Assembly (NCBI RefSeq): GCF_025947285.1
Contig: NZ_CP110008.1
Span: 1,999,001-2,063,000 of the forward strand
Length of the DNA stretch: 64,000 bases
From: Flavobacterium sp. N2820
Lineage (GTDB): Bacteria > Bacteroidota > Bacteroidia > Flavobacteriales > Flavobacteriaceae
Direction: 5' to 3'
The notes under the pieces are model-generated. The model did no database searches. It was not told where the DNA came from and worked only from the letters and a program-made list of their open reading frames with translations. Every line of letters begins with the position of its first letter. Position 1 is the stretch's first letter. Of the stretch, positions 52,358 to 61,620 are shown piece by piece. The translations under genes and the position numbers were made by a program.

Positions 52358-53386
52358 ATGGGATTTTTTGATTTCATGACTGAGGATATCGCAATTGACC
52401 TTGGCACCGCAAACACCTTAATTATTCACAACGATAAAGTTGTAATTGATAGTCCATCTATTGTGGCAAGAGACCGAATTACTGGCAAAATTATTGCTGT
52501 AGGTAAAGAGGCCAACATGATGCAAGGTAAAACACATGAAAACATTAAAACCATTCGTCCATTAAAAGATGGTGTTATTGCTGATTTCGATGCTTCGGAA
52601 CAGATGATTAAATTGTTTATAAAAAGTATTCCAGCGTTAAAGAAAAAATTATTTACACCTGCGCTTCGTATGGTAATTTGTATTCCTTCGGGGATTACCG
52701 AAGTGGAAATGCGTGCAGTAAAAGAATCTGCTGAACGTGTAAACGGAAAAGAAGTATATTTAATTCATGAACCTATGGCAGCTGCAATTGGTATTGGTTT
52801 AGATATTATGCAACCAAAAGGAAATATGATTGTAGACATAGGTGGTGGAACTACAGAAATTGCAGTGATTGCGCTTGGTGGAATTGTTTGTGATAAATCG
52901 GTTAAAATTGCAGGAGACGTTTTTACGAATGATATTATTTATTACATGAGAACCCAACACAATTTATTTGTTGGAGAAACTACCGCAGAAAAAATAAAAA
53001 TTCAAATTGGAGCGGCAACGGAAGATTTAGACAATGCCCCAGAAGATATGTCAGTTCAAGGAAGAGATTTACTTACGGGTAAACCGAAACAAGTAGACGT
53101 TTCTTACAGAGAAATTGCAAAAGCTTTAGACAAATCAATCCAGCGTATTGAAGATGCTGTAATGGAAACTTTATCGCAAACACCACCAGAATTAGCTGCT
53201 GACATTTACAACACAGGGATTTATCTTGCCGGTGGAGGTTCGATGCTAAGAGGATTAGATAAACGAATATCCTTAAAAACAGACTTACCTGTTTACATTG
53301 CAGAAGACCCATTAAGAGCCGTTGTACGCGGAACAGGAATGGCTTTAAAGAACATCAACAAATACAAAGGAATACTGATTAAATAA
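52358..53386 (+). CDS. mreB: rod shape-determining protein MreB
   Basis: MreB is the bacterial actin that positions the elongasome under the inner membrane. The 342-residue protein has the phosphate-1 loop AIDLGTANTL near the start, NMIVDIGGGTTEIAVIALGG (phosphate 2), EPMAAAIGIGL and the adenosine motif LAGGGSMLRGLD. It opens with an amphipathic GFFDFM stretch. It heads a tightly spaced operon with mreC (10 bases), mreD, mrdA and rodA. Confidence 0.98.
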   Translation: MGFFDFMTEDIAIDLGTANTLIIHNDKVVIDSPSIVARDRITGKIIAVGKEANMMQGKTHENIKTIRPLKDGVIADFDASEQMIKLFIKSIPALKKKLFTPALRMVICIPSGITEVEMRAVKESAERVNGKEVYLIHEPMAAAIGIGLDIMQPKGNMIVDIGGGTTEIAVIALGGIVCDKSVKIAGDVFTNDIIYYMRTQHNLFVGETTAEKIKIQIGAATEDLDNAPEDMSVQGRDLLTGKPKQVDVSYREIAKALDKSIQRIEDAVMETLSQTPPELAADIYNTGIYLAGGGSMLRGLDKRISLKTDLPVYIAEDPLRAVVRGTGMALKNINKYKGILIK

Positions 53387-53396
53387 AAAATAGTCC

Positions 53397-54227
53397 ATGC
53401 AGCAAATAATTAACTTTATCATAAAAAACAGCTATCGATTGCTGTTTTTGCTGCTTTTGGGTATATCCTTATCGCTTACCATAAAATCGCATTCGTATCA
53501 TAGAAGTGAATATGTAAATTCTGCAAATGCAGTTACAGGAACTGTGTATGAGAAAATGAATGAAGCTAATGAATATTTGAGTTTAAAAGAAAAAAACAAA
53601 GAATTGGCCTCAGAAAATGCGTTGTTGAAAGAATTACTTTTCAATAAAAAAGACACATTACTTACTTCTAAAACTGTTTTTAGAAACGACTTGAATAATT
53701 TTAATGTGGTTGTAGCAAAAGCAGTAAAAAATTCTTTCAACAAAAGAGAAAATTATATCACAATAAATGCAGGAAGTCTTGCTGGAATTAAAACAGACAT
53801 GGGCGTAGTGAACGACAAAGGAATTGTGGGATTGATTGAAAAAACTTCTCCAAACTATTCTACCATCCAGAGTATTTTGAATACCAAATCAAAAATCAAT
53901 GCAAAAATCAAAAATTCTGATCATTTTGGATCATTGGTTTGGGATGGAAAAAATGTAGGATTTGCGCAATTAATCGATGTGCCACGTTTGGCTTCATTGC
54001 GAAAAGGTGATTCCATTGTTACTGGTGGAAATTCTGATATTTTTCCAGAGAATATTCCAATTGGAAAAATTGATAAAATTTTTATAGATAAAAAGACCAA
54101 TTATTATACTATTAATGTTCGATTGTTTAACGACATGACATCTATTGGCTATGTGTATGTTATTGAAAATAAAATGAGAAAAGAGAAACAGCAATTAGAG
54201 GTAGAAACAGCAGCACCAAAAAAATAA
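53397..54227 (+). CDS. mreC: rod shape-determining protein MreC
   Basis: MreC links MreB and the cell-wall synthases in the periplasm. The 276-residue protein has one membrane helix (about 10-30), a coiled coil (about 45-80; VYEKMNEANEYLSLKEKNKE, then LASENALLKELL) and the beta-barrel domain with NAGSLAGIKTDMGVVNDKGIVG and DSIVTGGNSDIFPENIPIG. The stop TAA is directly followed by the GTG start of mreD. Confidence 0.95.
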   Translation: MQQIINFIIKNSYRLLFLLLLGISLSLTIKSHSYHRSEYVNSANAVTGTVYEKMNEANEYLSLKEKNKELASENALLKELLFNKKDTLLTSKTVFRNDLNNFNVVVAKAVKNSFNKRENYITINAGSLAGIKTDMGVVNDKGIVGLIEKTSPNYSTIQSILNTKSKINAKIKNSDHFGSLVWDGKNVGFAQLIDVPRLASLRKGDSIVTGGNSDIFPENIPIGKIDKIFIDKKTNYYTINVRLFNDMTSIGYVYVIENKMRKEKQQLEVETAAPKK

Positions 54228-54731
54228 GTGAACAATAATATTTTAAATAGCATTCGGTTTTTAGTGTTTTTAGCACTACAACTTTTGATTTTCAACAACA
54301 TCAATTTGTTTGGATATCTAAATCCATATCCTTATGTATTGTTTATTCTTTTATATCCTGTTAATAGCAATAAATCGCTTTTATTGTTAAGCAGTTTTAC
54401 TTTAGGTATTTTAATCGACATGTTTGCAAATTCAGGTGGTGTTCATGCAACTGCAGCCTTACTTTTAGCCTACATTAGACCCTCATTGTTCAAATTTGCA
54501 TTTGGTCTAAGTTATGAATACCAAACTGTAAAAATTGCAGATAAGATTACACCCGAACGAATAACATTGCTACTGTTAGCGATATTTATACATCATTTTA
54601 TTTTATTCTTTTTCGAATTTTTTAGAATTGATTTGATATTAACTGTACTTTTTAGAACACTCTTAAGTACTTTATTCACTTTTACAATTTCATTACTTAT
54701 CATCTATTTAATCAAACCAAATAAACGATGA
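54228..54731 (+). CDS. mreD: rod shape-determining protein MreD
   Basis: The 167-residue protein has five or six membrane helices and the family segment FGYLNPYPYVLFILLYPVN, followed by FTLGILIDMFANSGGVHATAALLLAY. It starts with a GTG directly after the mreC stop and overlaps the mrdA start by 4 bases. It is part of the elongasome in the inner membrane. Confidence 0.92.
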   Translation: MNNNILNSIRFLVFLALQLLIFNNINLFGYLNPYPYVLFILLYPVNSNKSLLLLSSFTLGILIDMFANSGGVHATAALLLAYIRPSLFKFAFGLSYEYQTVKIADKITPERITLLLLAIFIHHFILFFFEFFRIDLILTVLFRTLLSTLFTFTISLLIIYLIKPNKR

Positions 54732-56662
54732 GAAAAATTGTTTTACCCGCAGTTATTATTGTAAGTTCAATTATCCTACTTACCAAAATTTTCTATTTAC
54801 AAGTAATTGATGAAACTTTAAAACTTAAAGCCGAAAACAATGCTATTAAAAAAGTATTTGATTTTCCAGAGCGAGGTTATATTTATGATAGAAACGGAAA
54901 ACTATTAGTTGCCAATCAGCCATCGTATGATATTATGGTCGTTCCTAGAGAAATTAAAGATATTGACACCACAGAATTTTGTAACTTATTAAACATTTCT
55001 AAGGAATATTTTATTAAAAAAATTGAAAAAGCGAACGTTTATAGCCCCCGACTCCCTTCTGTTTTTTTATCCCAATTAAACAAAGCGGAATATGCTGCAT
55101 TTCAGGAAAAAGAACGAAAATTTGAAGGTTTTTATACCCAAAAAAGAGCTTTAAGAGATTATCAGGTGAAAGAATGCGCAAACATTTTCGGATTTATAAC
55201 ACAAGTTAATGAAGCCATCATTGATAAAAATCCGTATTACAATCCAGGAGATTTAATAGGAAAGCAAGGAGTTGAGCAAGAATATGAAGAAATTCTTCGT
55301 GGTGTTAAAGGTGTAAAATACCTGCTTAGAGACAAACACAATAAAATTATTGGCCCTTATAAAAATAGTGCATTTGACACCATTGCCCAACAGGGTAAAG
55401 ACTTAACATTAACCATTGACCATGAATTGCAAAAATATGGTACCGAATTAATGATTAACAAAAGAGGTGGAATTGTAGCTATTGAACCTAAATCAGGCGA
55501 AATTTTAGCTTTAGTTTCTGCTCCAACATACGATCCTGCACTTTTAGTAGGCAGACAACGTTCAAAAAACTTCACTGCTTTATACAACGATTCAATTTCA
55601 AAACCATTGTATGATAGAAGTCTTCAAGCTACATATCCTCCTGGTTCTCCATTTAAAATTATAACCGGTTTAATTGGATTACATGAAGAAGTTATTGACG
55701 AACAAAGTACTTTTTATTGTAATGGTGGAGCAAACTTTGGTCGTTTCATGAAATGTCACTGTGGTTTACACACTTTACAATTGAACAATGGAACCTATAA
55801 ATCGTGTAACAGTTATTTTGGAAACACGTATAAAAGAACCATTGAAAAATATAAAAATTCGTATTACAGTGTAGACAATTGGGCAAACCATGTAAAAAGT
55901 TTTGGCTTGGGTCAGTTTTTAGGTACTGATATGCCTATCGGTAGTAAAGGGCTAGTACCAACATCCAAAATGTACAAAAAAATGTACAATGGTGCTCCTA
56001 TCAGAAGTTCATACATTATTTCAAATTCAATTGGACAAGGAGAAGTTTTAACCTCACCTATTCAGTTAGCAAATATGATGGCCGTTGTTGCAAATCAAGG
56101 ATATTACTACACGCCTCACATCGTAAAAAAAATAAAAGGGCAACCTTTAGATAAAAAATTCACCACAAAACACTATTCTACTATTGACAAACAATATTTT
56201 CCGCCAATGATACAAGGATTGGCAGATGTTTATAACAACCCAATTGGAACCGCAGCTGGATTGAGAGTTGAAGGGCTAAATATCTGTGGCAAAACGGGAA
56301 CAGCAGAAAACAAAATTAGAGTAGCCGGAAAAACTTATCAATTAAAGGATCACTCTATTTTTGTAGCCTTTGCGCCACAAGAAAACCCAACAATTGCAAT
56401 TGCTGTGTTTATTGAAAACGGATATTGGGGAAGTCGTTGGGCAGGACCAATTGCAACCTTAATGGTTGAAAAATATGTTAATGGGCAAATAACAAGAAAA
56501 GATTTAGAAGAACGAATGCTTAACGGAAGCTTACTTCCAGAATATGAAAAAATAGAAAATATTATTTTTCAACGTTTTCCTGAGCAAAAGAAAGAAACAG
56601 ACTCATTAAAAAAGACAGAAACAGCAATAGGCGAAGCCAGAAAAGAAGAAGAATCAAATTAA
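54728..56662 (+). CDS. mrdA: penicillin-binding protein 2
   Basis: PBP2 is the transpeptidase of cell elongation. The 644-residue protein has an N-terminal helix (about 1-20), a dimerisation/pedestal domain with ERGYIYDRNGKLLVANQPSYD, and the transpeptidase domain with S307xxK310 (SPFK), S359-C-N361 and K522-T-G. The C-terminal tail after about 600 is Lys/Glu rich. It overlaps mreD by 4 bases and is one base from rodA, its glycosyltransferase partner. Confidence 0.97.
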   Translation: MRKIVLPAVIIVSSIILLTKIFYLQVIDETLKLKAENNAIKKVFDFPERGYIYDRNGKLLVANQPSYDIMVVPREIKDIDTTEFCNLLNISKEYFIKKIEKANVYSPRLPSVFLSQLNKAEYAAFQEKERKFEGFYTQKRALRDYQVKECANIFGFITQVNEAIIDKNPYYNPGDLIGKQGVEQEYEEILRGVKGVKYLLRDKHNKIIGPYKNSAFDTIAQQGKDLTLTIDHELQKYGTELMINKRGGIVAIEPKSGEILALVSAPTYDPALLVGRQRSKNFTALYNDSISKPLYDRSLQATYPPGSPFKIITGLIGLHEEVIDEQSTFYCNGGANFGRFMKCHCGLHTLQLNNGTYKSCNSYFGNTYKRTIEKYKNSYYSVDNWANHVKSFGLGQFLGTDMPIGSKGLVPTSKMYKKMYNGAPIRSSYIISNSIGQGEVLTSPIQLANMMAVVANQGYYYTPHIVKKIKGQPLDKKFTTKHYSTIDKQYFPPMIQGLADVYNNPIGTAAGLRVEGLNICGKTGTAENKIRVAGKTYQLKDHSIFVAFAPQENPTIAIAVFIENGYWGSRWAGPIATLMVEKYVNGQITRKDLEERMLNGSLLPEYEKIENIIFQRFPEQKKETDSLKKTETAIGEARKEEESN

Positions 56663-56663
56663 A

Positions 56664-57920
56664 ATGAAAAATCAAAGCATAGGAAATAGTATCGATTGGA
56701 TTTCGATTTTCATATACATTGCATTAGTGATAATGGGATGGATGACTATTTATTCTGCTTCGTTACCCATAGAAGAAACTTCAATTTTTGATTTATCCCA
56801 AACCTATGGTCGTCAAATGTTATTTATTGGATTAGCAATTCCATTAATTTTCATTGTTTTATTTACGGATGCAAAAATTTACGAACGTCTTTCCTTTGTT
56901 TTTTATGGCGTTGGTATTATTTTATTGTTAGGCCTTTTTGTGTTTGGAGTTACTAAAAAAGGGCAAACCAATTGGTATCAATTTGGAGGGTTTGGCTTTC
57001 AGCCATCAGAATTTGTTAAAATTGCAACCGGCTTATTACTCGCAAAATACATTAGTTATTCACAAATAAATTTCAAATTCACAAAACATCAAATCATAGG
57101 ATTAGCTATAGTGGGACTTCCTGTATTTCTAATCTTATTACAACCCGATGCTGGAAGTGCCATGATTTTTATTTCGCTAATCTTTGTGCTTAACAGAGAA
57201 GGTTTACCAAGTTGGTATTTTATTTCAGGTATTGTAGCGATTGTTCTTTTCTTTGCTTCTTTAGTAATTCAACCTTTATATGTAGTTATAGCATTAGCAA
57301 TTTTTATGATAATTCATTACATATTTAATAGAAAAATCACTCGAAACCCAATTGTCTACGGTTTATTATTTCTTGTTATGACTGCTTTCACGTATTCGGT
57401 GAGTTATGTATACGATTCGGTCTTAGAACCCCATCAAAAGGATCGTATTAATGTTCTCATTGGCGATAATGTAGATATGAAACGGGAAGGTTATAATTTA
57501 GACCAATCGATGATTGCAATTGGATCTGGTGGATTAACAGGGAAAGGTTATTTAGAAGGTACCCAAACAAAAGGAGGCTTTGTACCAGAACAACACACCG
57601 ATTATATTTTTACAACCGTTGGTGAAGAATGGGGTTTTATAGGAAGTTTTACTGTAATTGCTTTATTCGTTGCCCTATTCCTAAGAATTATATATTTAGC
57701 CGAAAATCAAAAAACGAAATTTAGTAGAGTTTATGGCTATTGTGTTGCAACTTATTTATTTACTCACTTTTTTGTAAATATTGCTATGTTGATAAAATTG
57801 TTCCCAACCATTGGAGTACCACTACCCTTTTTCTCTTATGGAGGCTCAAGTTTATGGTCCTTTACAATTTTACTGTTTATTTTTATAAAACTTGATGCAA
57901 ATAAAGTAAATGAATGGTAG
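56664..57920 (+). CDS. rodA: lipid II glycosyltransferase RodA (SEDS)
   Basis: RodA polymerises lipid II with PBP2 during rod growth. The 418-residue protein has about ten membrane helices and SEDS signatures: FQPSEFVKIATGLLLAKY, LLQPDAGSAMIFI, the long periplasmic loop with GSGGLTGKGYLEGTQTKGGF and PEQHTDYIF, and VPLPFFSYGGSSLW near the end. It closes the operon and meets the convergent nuclease gene one base later. Confidence 0.97.
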   Translation: MKNQSIGNSIDWISIFIYIALVIMGWMTIYSASLPIEETSIFDLSQTYGRQMLFIGLAIPLIFIVLFTDAKIYERLSFVFYGVGIILLLGLFVFGVTKKGQTNWYQFGGFGFQPSEFVKIATGLLLAKYISYSQINFKFTKHQIIGLAIVGLPVFLILLQPDAGSAMIFISLIFVLNREGLPSWYFISGIVAIVLFFASLVIQPLYVVIALAIFMIIHYIFNRKITRNPIVYGLLFLVMTAFTYSVSYVYDSVLEPHQKDRINVLIGDNVDMKREGYNLDQSMIAIGSGGLTGKGYLEGTQTKGGFVPEQHTDYIFTTVGEEWGFIGSFTVIALFVALFLRIIYLAENQKTKFSRVYGYCVATYLFTHFFVNIAMLIKLFPTIGVPLPFFSYGGSSLWSFTILLFIFIKLDANKVNEW

Positions 57921-57921
57921 T

Positions 57922-58716
57922 TTAAAAACTCCAATCTTTATAATTACTATTCATTTCAAATTTGATTTCAATTGAATCTTCTAGTTTTGGAAAAAAGTCA
58001 ATTCCTGTCATTTTTTCAATTGAATCAACAGAGGTAACAAATTCATATAAAGGTGTATTAGAATTTTTATGGGGTACTAAAAATGCAATCATTCTTGAAC
58101 CATCTTTAGTCAATAAAATTTTATAAAAGTAATTTGGGACTGAAACATCTTCTTTACCAATAGTTTTTAAATCGTCAGTTAAAATACCTCCAGTTATCAC
58201 ATAAATCCCATCATATTTTTCTGCCCAATATCTTGTCTTTTCTTCCAAACGATTCCAAACACCCGAGTTAAAATCGTGATCTTGAGGTGAAATATTAGAA
58301 GTAAAAAAAGTTTCTTTATAAGCATAATAGCTCGATTTTCTATCCCCAGCGGGGCACAAATGACCTTTATCATAACCTGATTTTTTATAATTTCTCCAAT
58401 CGGCAGATTCAGTTTCCACTAATGGATCTTCAACAAAAAAAGGTCGTTCATAATTTGCATTTCCTAAATCAAAAGCATCTAAATCATAGGCAACCCATTC
58501 GCTTTGTTCATGTGCTTCAGAGTAAGAAAAAGCATATGCATCTCTTGAATAAACAGCATTGGTGGTAGATGTTGGATAAAAGTCAAAATCTTCAGGAATT
58601 GTTACAGAAGAATTACTGCTTTTATCCCTTATTTGGATATTTTCAAAATCACGAGAAACATCTTTACATGATAAAATCAAAACAATAAATAATAGAAAAC
58701 TTACAATTTTTATCAT
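57922..58716 (-). CDS. DNA/RNA non-specific endonuclease, lipoprotein
   Basis: The 264-residue protein has a lipoprotein signal with lipobox LILSC (Cys17). The nuclease domain shows the family motif YDKGHLCPAGDRK (the DRGH motif with Lys in place of Arg, catalytic His retained), the metal-binding Asn in FFTSNISPQDHDFN and VITGGIL. It is Endonuclease_NS, like the NucA/serratial nucleases, here attached to the envelope. Degradation of extracellular or incoming DNA is the likely role. It shares a palindromic divergent promoter region with the Lys-rich gene. Confidence 0.9.
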   Translation of the reverse strand: MIKIVSFLLFIVLILSCKDVSRDFENIQIRDKSSNSSVTIPEDFDFYPTSTTNAVYSRDAYAFSYSEAHEQSEWVAYDLDAFDLGNANYERPFFVEDPLVETESADWRNYKKSGYDKGHLCPAGDRKSSYYAYKETFFTSNISPQDHDFNSGVWNRLEEKTRYWAEKYDGIYVITGGILTDDLKTIGKEDVSVPNYFYKILLTKDGSRMIAFLVPHKNSNTPLYEFVTSVDSIEKMTGIDFFPKLEDSIEIKFEMNSNYKDWSF

Positions 58717-58731
58717 TTGGCTTAGTTTTTG

Positions 58732-58749
58732 TTACCTTTGTAAAGGTAA
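58732..58749. promoter_or_regulatory. 18-bp palindrome over a divergent promoter
   Basis: TTACCTTT-GT-AAAGGTAA is a perfect 8-bp inverted repeat with a 2-base centre. On the plus strand it contains the perfect box TACCTTTG (58733-58740); on the minus strand it contains TACCTTTA, one base off. It lies midway between the starts at 58716 and 58767, so it could serve as both promoters or as an operator. Confidence 0.6.
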
Positions 58750-58766
58750 TTTTAAAATCCAAAATC

Positions 58767-59285
58767 ATGAAAATAAAATTTTTAATTTTAGTAGGTTTAT
58801 TTAGTTTGCAAGCCGCTATAGCCCAAGAACCTGTAGTTGATAGTGTTAAAGTTCAACAAGAAAAATTAGTGTTTGAACAACAAAAAGCAGAAAAAGAAAG
58901 AATGAAAGCTGAGCAAAAACAAATTAAAGAGGCTCAAAAAATAGAAAAAGAACGTCAAAAAGAACTAAAAAAAGCAGAAAAAGCTCAAAAAGACGCAGAA
59001 AGAGCACAGAGAAAAGCAGAAAAAGAAGTAAAAAAAGCTGAGAAGGCTGTTGCTAAAAGAGATAAGGCCAAAAAAAATGTAGACAAAGCCAAAAATAAAA
59101 TTGAGCGAAACAAAAAAGATATAGAAAAAGATGAAGACAAATTTGAAAAGCTGAAAAGAAAAGGAAAACTATCTTCTGAAGACGAATTAAAATGGAGAGA
59201 GAAAATTCTGAAGAAACAAAATAAAACGTTAGATTTACAAAAAGACCTAAAAAAATCAGAAGACAAATTAAGAGAATTAGATTAA
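58767..59285 (+). CDS. Lys/Glu/Ala-rich exported coiled-coil protein
   Basis: The 172-residue protein has a signal peptide (about 1-19, ending AAIAQ) and a mature part composed almost only of Lys, Glu, Ala, Gln, Asp and Arg with heptad-like spacing, so a long charged helix or coiled coil. The middle repeats xxKAEKxxKxAE units (about 60-110). I recognise no enzyme motif. Similar TolA-like or 'histone-like' charged helices span the periplasm or act as spacers. It is transcribed away from the lipoprotein nuclease from a shared palindromic region and ended by a strong terminator. Confidence 0.8.
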   Translation: MKIKFLILVGLFSLQAAIAQEPVVDSVKVQQEKLVFEQQKAEKERMKAEQKQIKEAQKIEKERQKELKKAEKAQKDAERAQRKAEKEVKKAEKAVAKRDKAKKNVDKAKNKIERNKKDIEKDEDKFEKLKRKGKLSSEDELKWREKILKKQNKTLDLQKDLKKSEDKLRELD

Positions 59286-59320
59286 AAAAAATCCCGATTG
59301 AAAACAATCGGGATTTTTTT
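59284..59320. terminator. bidirectional terminator
   Basis: ATCCCGATTG / CAATCGGGAT with an AAAA loop (59291-59314) is flanked by A- and T-runs. It separates the Lys-rich gene and the convergent protease gene. Confidence 0.93.
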
Positions 59321-59334
59321 ATGTTGAACAAGAA

Positions 59335-61488
59335 TTAATTCATGCTTATTTTTTGTGGTAACGCTTTACCTTTTGAAGCTAATTTCATCTCCGTGATGAT
59401 ATTTAAAGTCTCATCCACATAAACATCTTTTTGCAAATCTTCATGCCAACGCTCACGTTTTTGTTTCAACAAAGTATCTTTTTCAAATAGCATTACTTCG
59501 TTTGGCAACGACTGAAATTTCAATTTATTGTTGTAATCTGAAATCGCTTTGAATTTTTTAATTTTTGTATCTGCAATATTCATTTGTTTTTTAAACTCAT
59601 TCAAATTCAAGCTGAATACATTTTCATCTTTACGTTCAAAAATCCATTTCGCATTTTCGTCAATTAACTTGAAATTTGGATTTGATTCAATTCTTCGTTT
59701 AGAATTTGCAATAATATTTTCGTAGTTAACATTCATTGGACTGTATTTTGCTGGTTCAATTTTGTCCCAAGGCAAAGCACTTTCTTCATCACGCTCACCC
59801 ATATCTAAATATGCAAAACGATCTGGAAACACAATGTCACTCTGAACACCTTCGCGCTGTGTAGAACCACCATTAATTCTGTAAAATTTTTGGATGGTAG
59901 TTTTTAAAGCACCTAAATCACCATACGAACTTCCTCTCACAAACTGATTCAAATCAATTACATTTTGGACAGTTCCTTTACCATATGAATGCTTACTTCC
60001 TACAACAATTCCTCTTTTATAATCCTGAATTGCAGCTGCAAAAATTTCTGAAGCCGAAGCTGAAAAATTATTAATCATTACTACAAGCGGTCCGTCATAT
60101 TGTACTTTTTTATCTGGATCAGGTAAAATTTCAGGACTTCTTCCTGGTGCTTTTACTTGAACCACAGGTCCTTCTGGAATAAATAATCCAACCATTTTAA
60201 CCACAGTTTCTAATGAACCTCCACCGTTATCGCGCAAATCCATTACAATTCCGTCTACATTTTGTTCTTTTAAACGCTCAATTTCAATGGCTACATCTTT
60301 AAATGCGTCTCTATTTTGTTTATTTTCAAAACTAATATAGAATTTTGGTAAATATATAATTCCGAATTTTTTTCCGTCTTTTTCAACTACTGATGATTTT
60401 GCAAATGTTTCTTCAGTTTCAACCTCATCTCTAATAATTGAAATTACTTTTAAAGAACCATCAACTTTTTTTACTGTTAATCTAACTTCGGTTCCTTTTG
60501 GCCCTTTAATTTTCTTAACTACATCATCTAAACGCATTCCTGCTACATCAATTGGTTCTTCTTTTCCTTGTCCAACTTTCAAAATTAAATCACCAGCTTC
60601 TAATTCTTTTCCTCTCCAAGCTGGACCTCCCGAAATTAGTTCTGAAACTTCAACCGCATCATTTTTCTTTTGTAAACGAGCGCCAATTCCTTGGAATGTT
60701 CCGCTCATGCTTACATCAAATTTTTCTTTATCCTCTGGTGAAAAATAGAATGTATGTGGATCAAATCGCTCCACAATAGAGTTTAAAAAGATTGAAAACC
60801 AATCATTTCTATCCAATTCATCTTGAATAAAATCAAAATATTCATTTAAAGATTTCAAAGAATTTTCACGTACTTCTTTCTCAATTTCATCAAATGATTT
60901 CACTTGATAAGCTACATCTTTAGCTTTCTTGTCTTCTTCTAACGTTTGTTTATCAGTAATTGAAGAAAGTGCTTGTAGTTTTAATTGTTTTCTCCATCGA
61001 TCTGTCAACTCTCTTTTGCTTTTAACATACGGAAGCTTTTCATAATCAACATTAATACTTTCATTCGCATTAAAATCAAAAGGTTCTTCTAAAATATCCT
61101 TGTAAATAGTGCGTGATTCCTCCATTCTTTGTAACAAACGTGAATTGGTAATATTAAAGAACGTCAAGTCTTTATTCTTAATCATATCATCTATTTGAGT
61201 TTCATATTTGCTGAATTCATCAATATCGCTTTGCAAAAAGAAACGTTTAGTAGGATCAATTCCATCTAAATATTTTGCATAAACTTTCTTAGAAAAATCA
61301 TCATTAATTTCCACCGGACTATAATGGCCCTTTTCTAAGACGAAGGTTAACAACTCTAAAAGCAACTTATCTTTTTCAGGATCTTCCTTTTTTTCATTCG
61401 GAATAAAACTCCATAACACTGCAGATAATGCAGTTATTAGCAAAATAACCTTATAATTTCTTTTCATAAATTCCACAATTCTTTTCAT
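59335..61488 (-). CDS. carboxy-terminal processing protease (S41, Prc-like)
   Basis: The 717-residue protein has an N-terminal signal/anchor helix (about 15-35), an N-terminal Prc-like helical domain (about 45-235), a PDZ domain (about 250-340; GTFQGIGARLQ, GDLILKVGQG, LRLDDVV-like MRLDDVVKKIKG), the S41 domain with the Ser in NNFSASASEIFAA and the Lys in HSYGKGTVQN, and a C-terminal DUF3340-like part. Prc trims periplasmic proteins with hydrophobic C-termini. The start may be the ATG at 61488 or 61467; the latter would give a more compact signal sequence. Confidence 0.92.
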   Translation of the reverse strand: MKRIVEFMKRNYKVILLITALSAVLWSFIPNEKKEDPEKDKLLLELLTFVLEKGHYSPVEINDDFSKKVYAKYLDGIDPTKRFFLQSDIDEFSKYETQIDDMIKNKDLTFFNITNSRLLQRMEESRTIYKDILEEPFDFNANESINVDYEKLPYVKSKRELTDRWRKQLKLQALSSITDKQTLEEDKKAKDVAYQVKSFDEIEKEVRENSLKSLNEYFDFIQDELDRNDWFSIFLNSIVERFDPHTFYFSPEDKEKFDVSMSGTFQGIGARLQKKNDAVEVSELISGGPAWRGKELEAGDLILKVGQGKEEPIDVAGMRLDDVVKKIKGPKGTEVRLTVKKVDGSLKVISIIRDEVETEETFAKSSVVEKDGKKFGIIYLPKFYISFENKQNRDAFKDVAIEIERLKEQNVDGIVMDLRDNGGGSLETVVKMVGLFIPEGPVVQVKAPGRSPEILPDPDKKVQYDGPLVVMINNFSASASEIFAAAIQDYKRGIVVGSKHSYGKGTVQNVIDLNQFVRGSSYGDLGALKTTIQKFYRINGGSTQREGVQSDIVFPDRFAYLDMGERDEESALPWDKIEPAKYSPMNVNYENIIANSKRRIESNPNFKLIDENAKWIFERKDENVFSLNLNEFKKQMNIADTKIKKFKAISDYNNKLKFQSLPNEVMLFEKDTLLKQKRERWHEDLQKDVYVDETLNIITEMKLASKGKALPQKISMN

Positions 61489-61620
61489 TAAAAAATTTTC
61501 AACTAAATTACACAAAAAATCATGCCACAAGTTAGCAAATTGCTATAAATTTTTGTTAAATCTATAAAAATAACAAAACAGAAAAAGGGTTTCGGTTTAA
61601 ATTAATTAATTTAGCAAAAA

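Noticed and set aside
59053..59331. Minus-strand hydrophobic open frame opposite the Lys-rich gene
   Set aside because: Phe/Leu-rich composition is what the complement of AAA/GAA codons gives; it overlaps the terminator.
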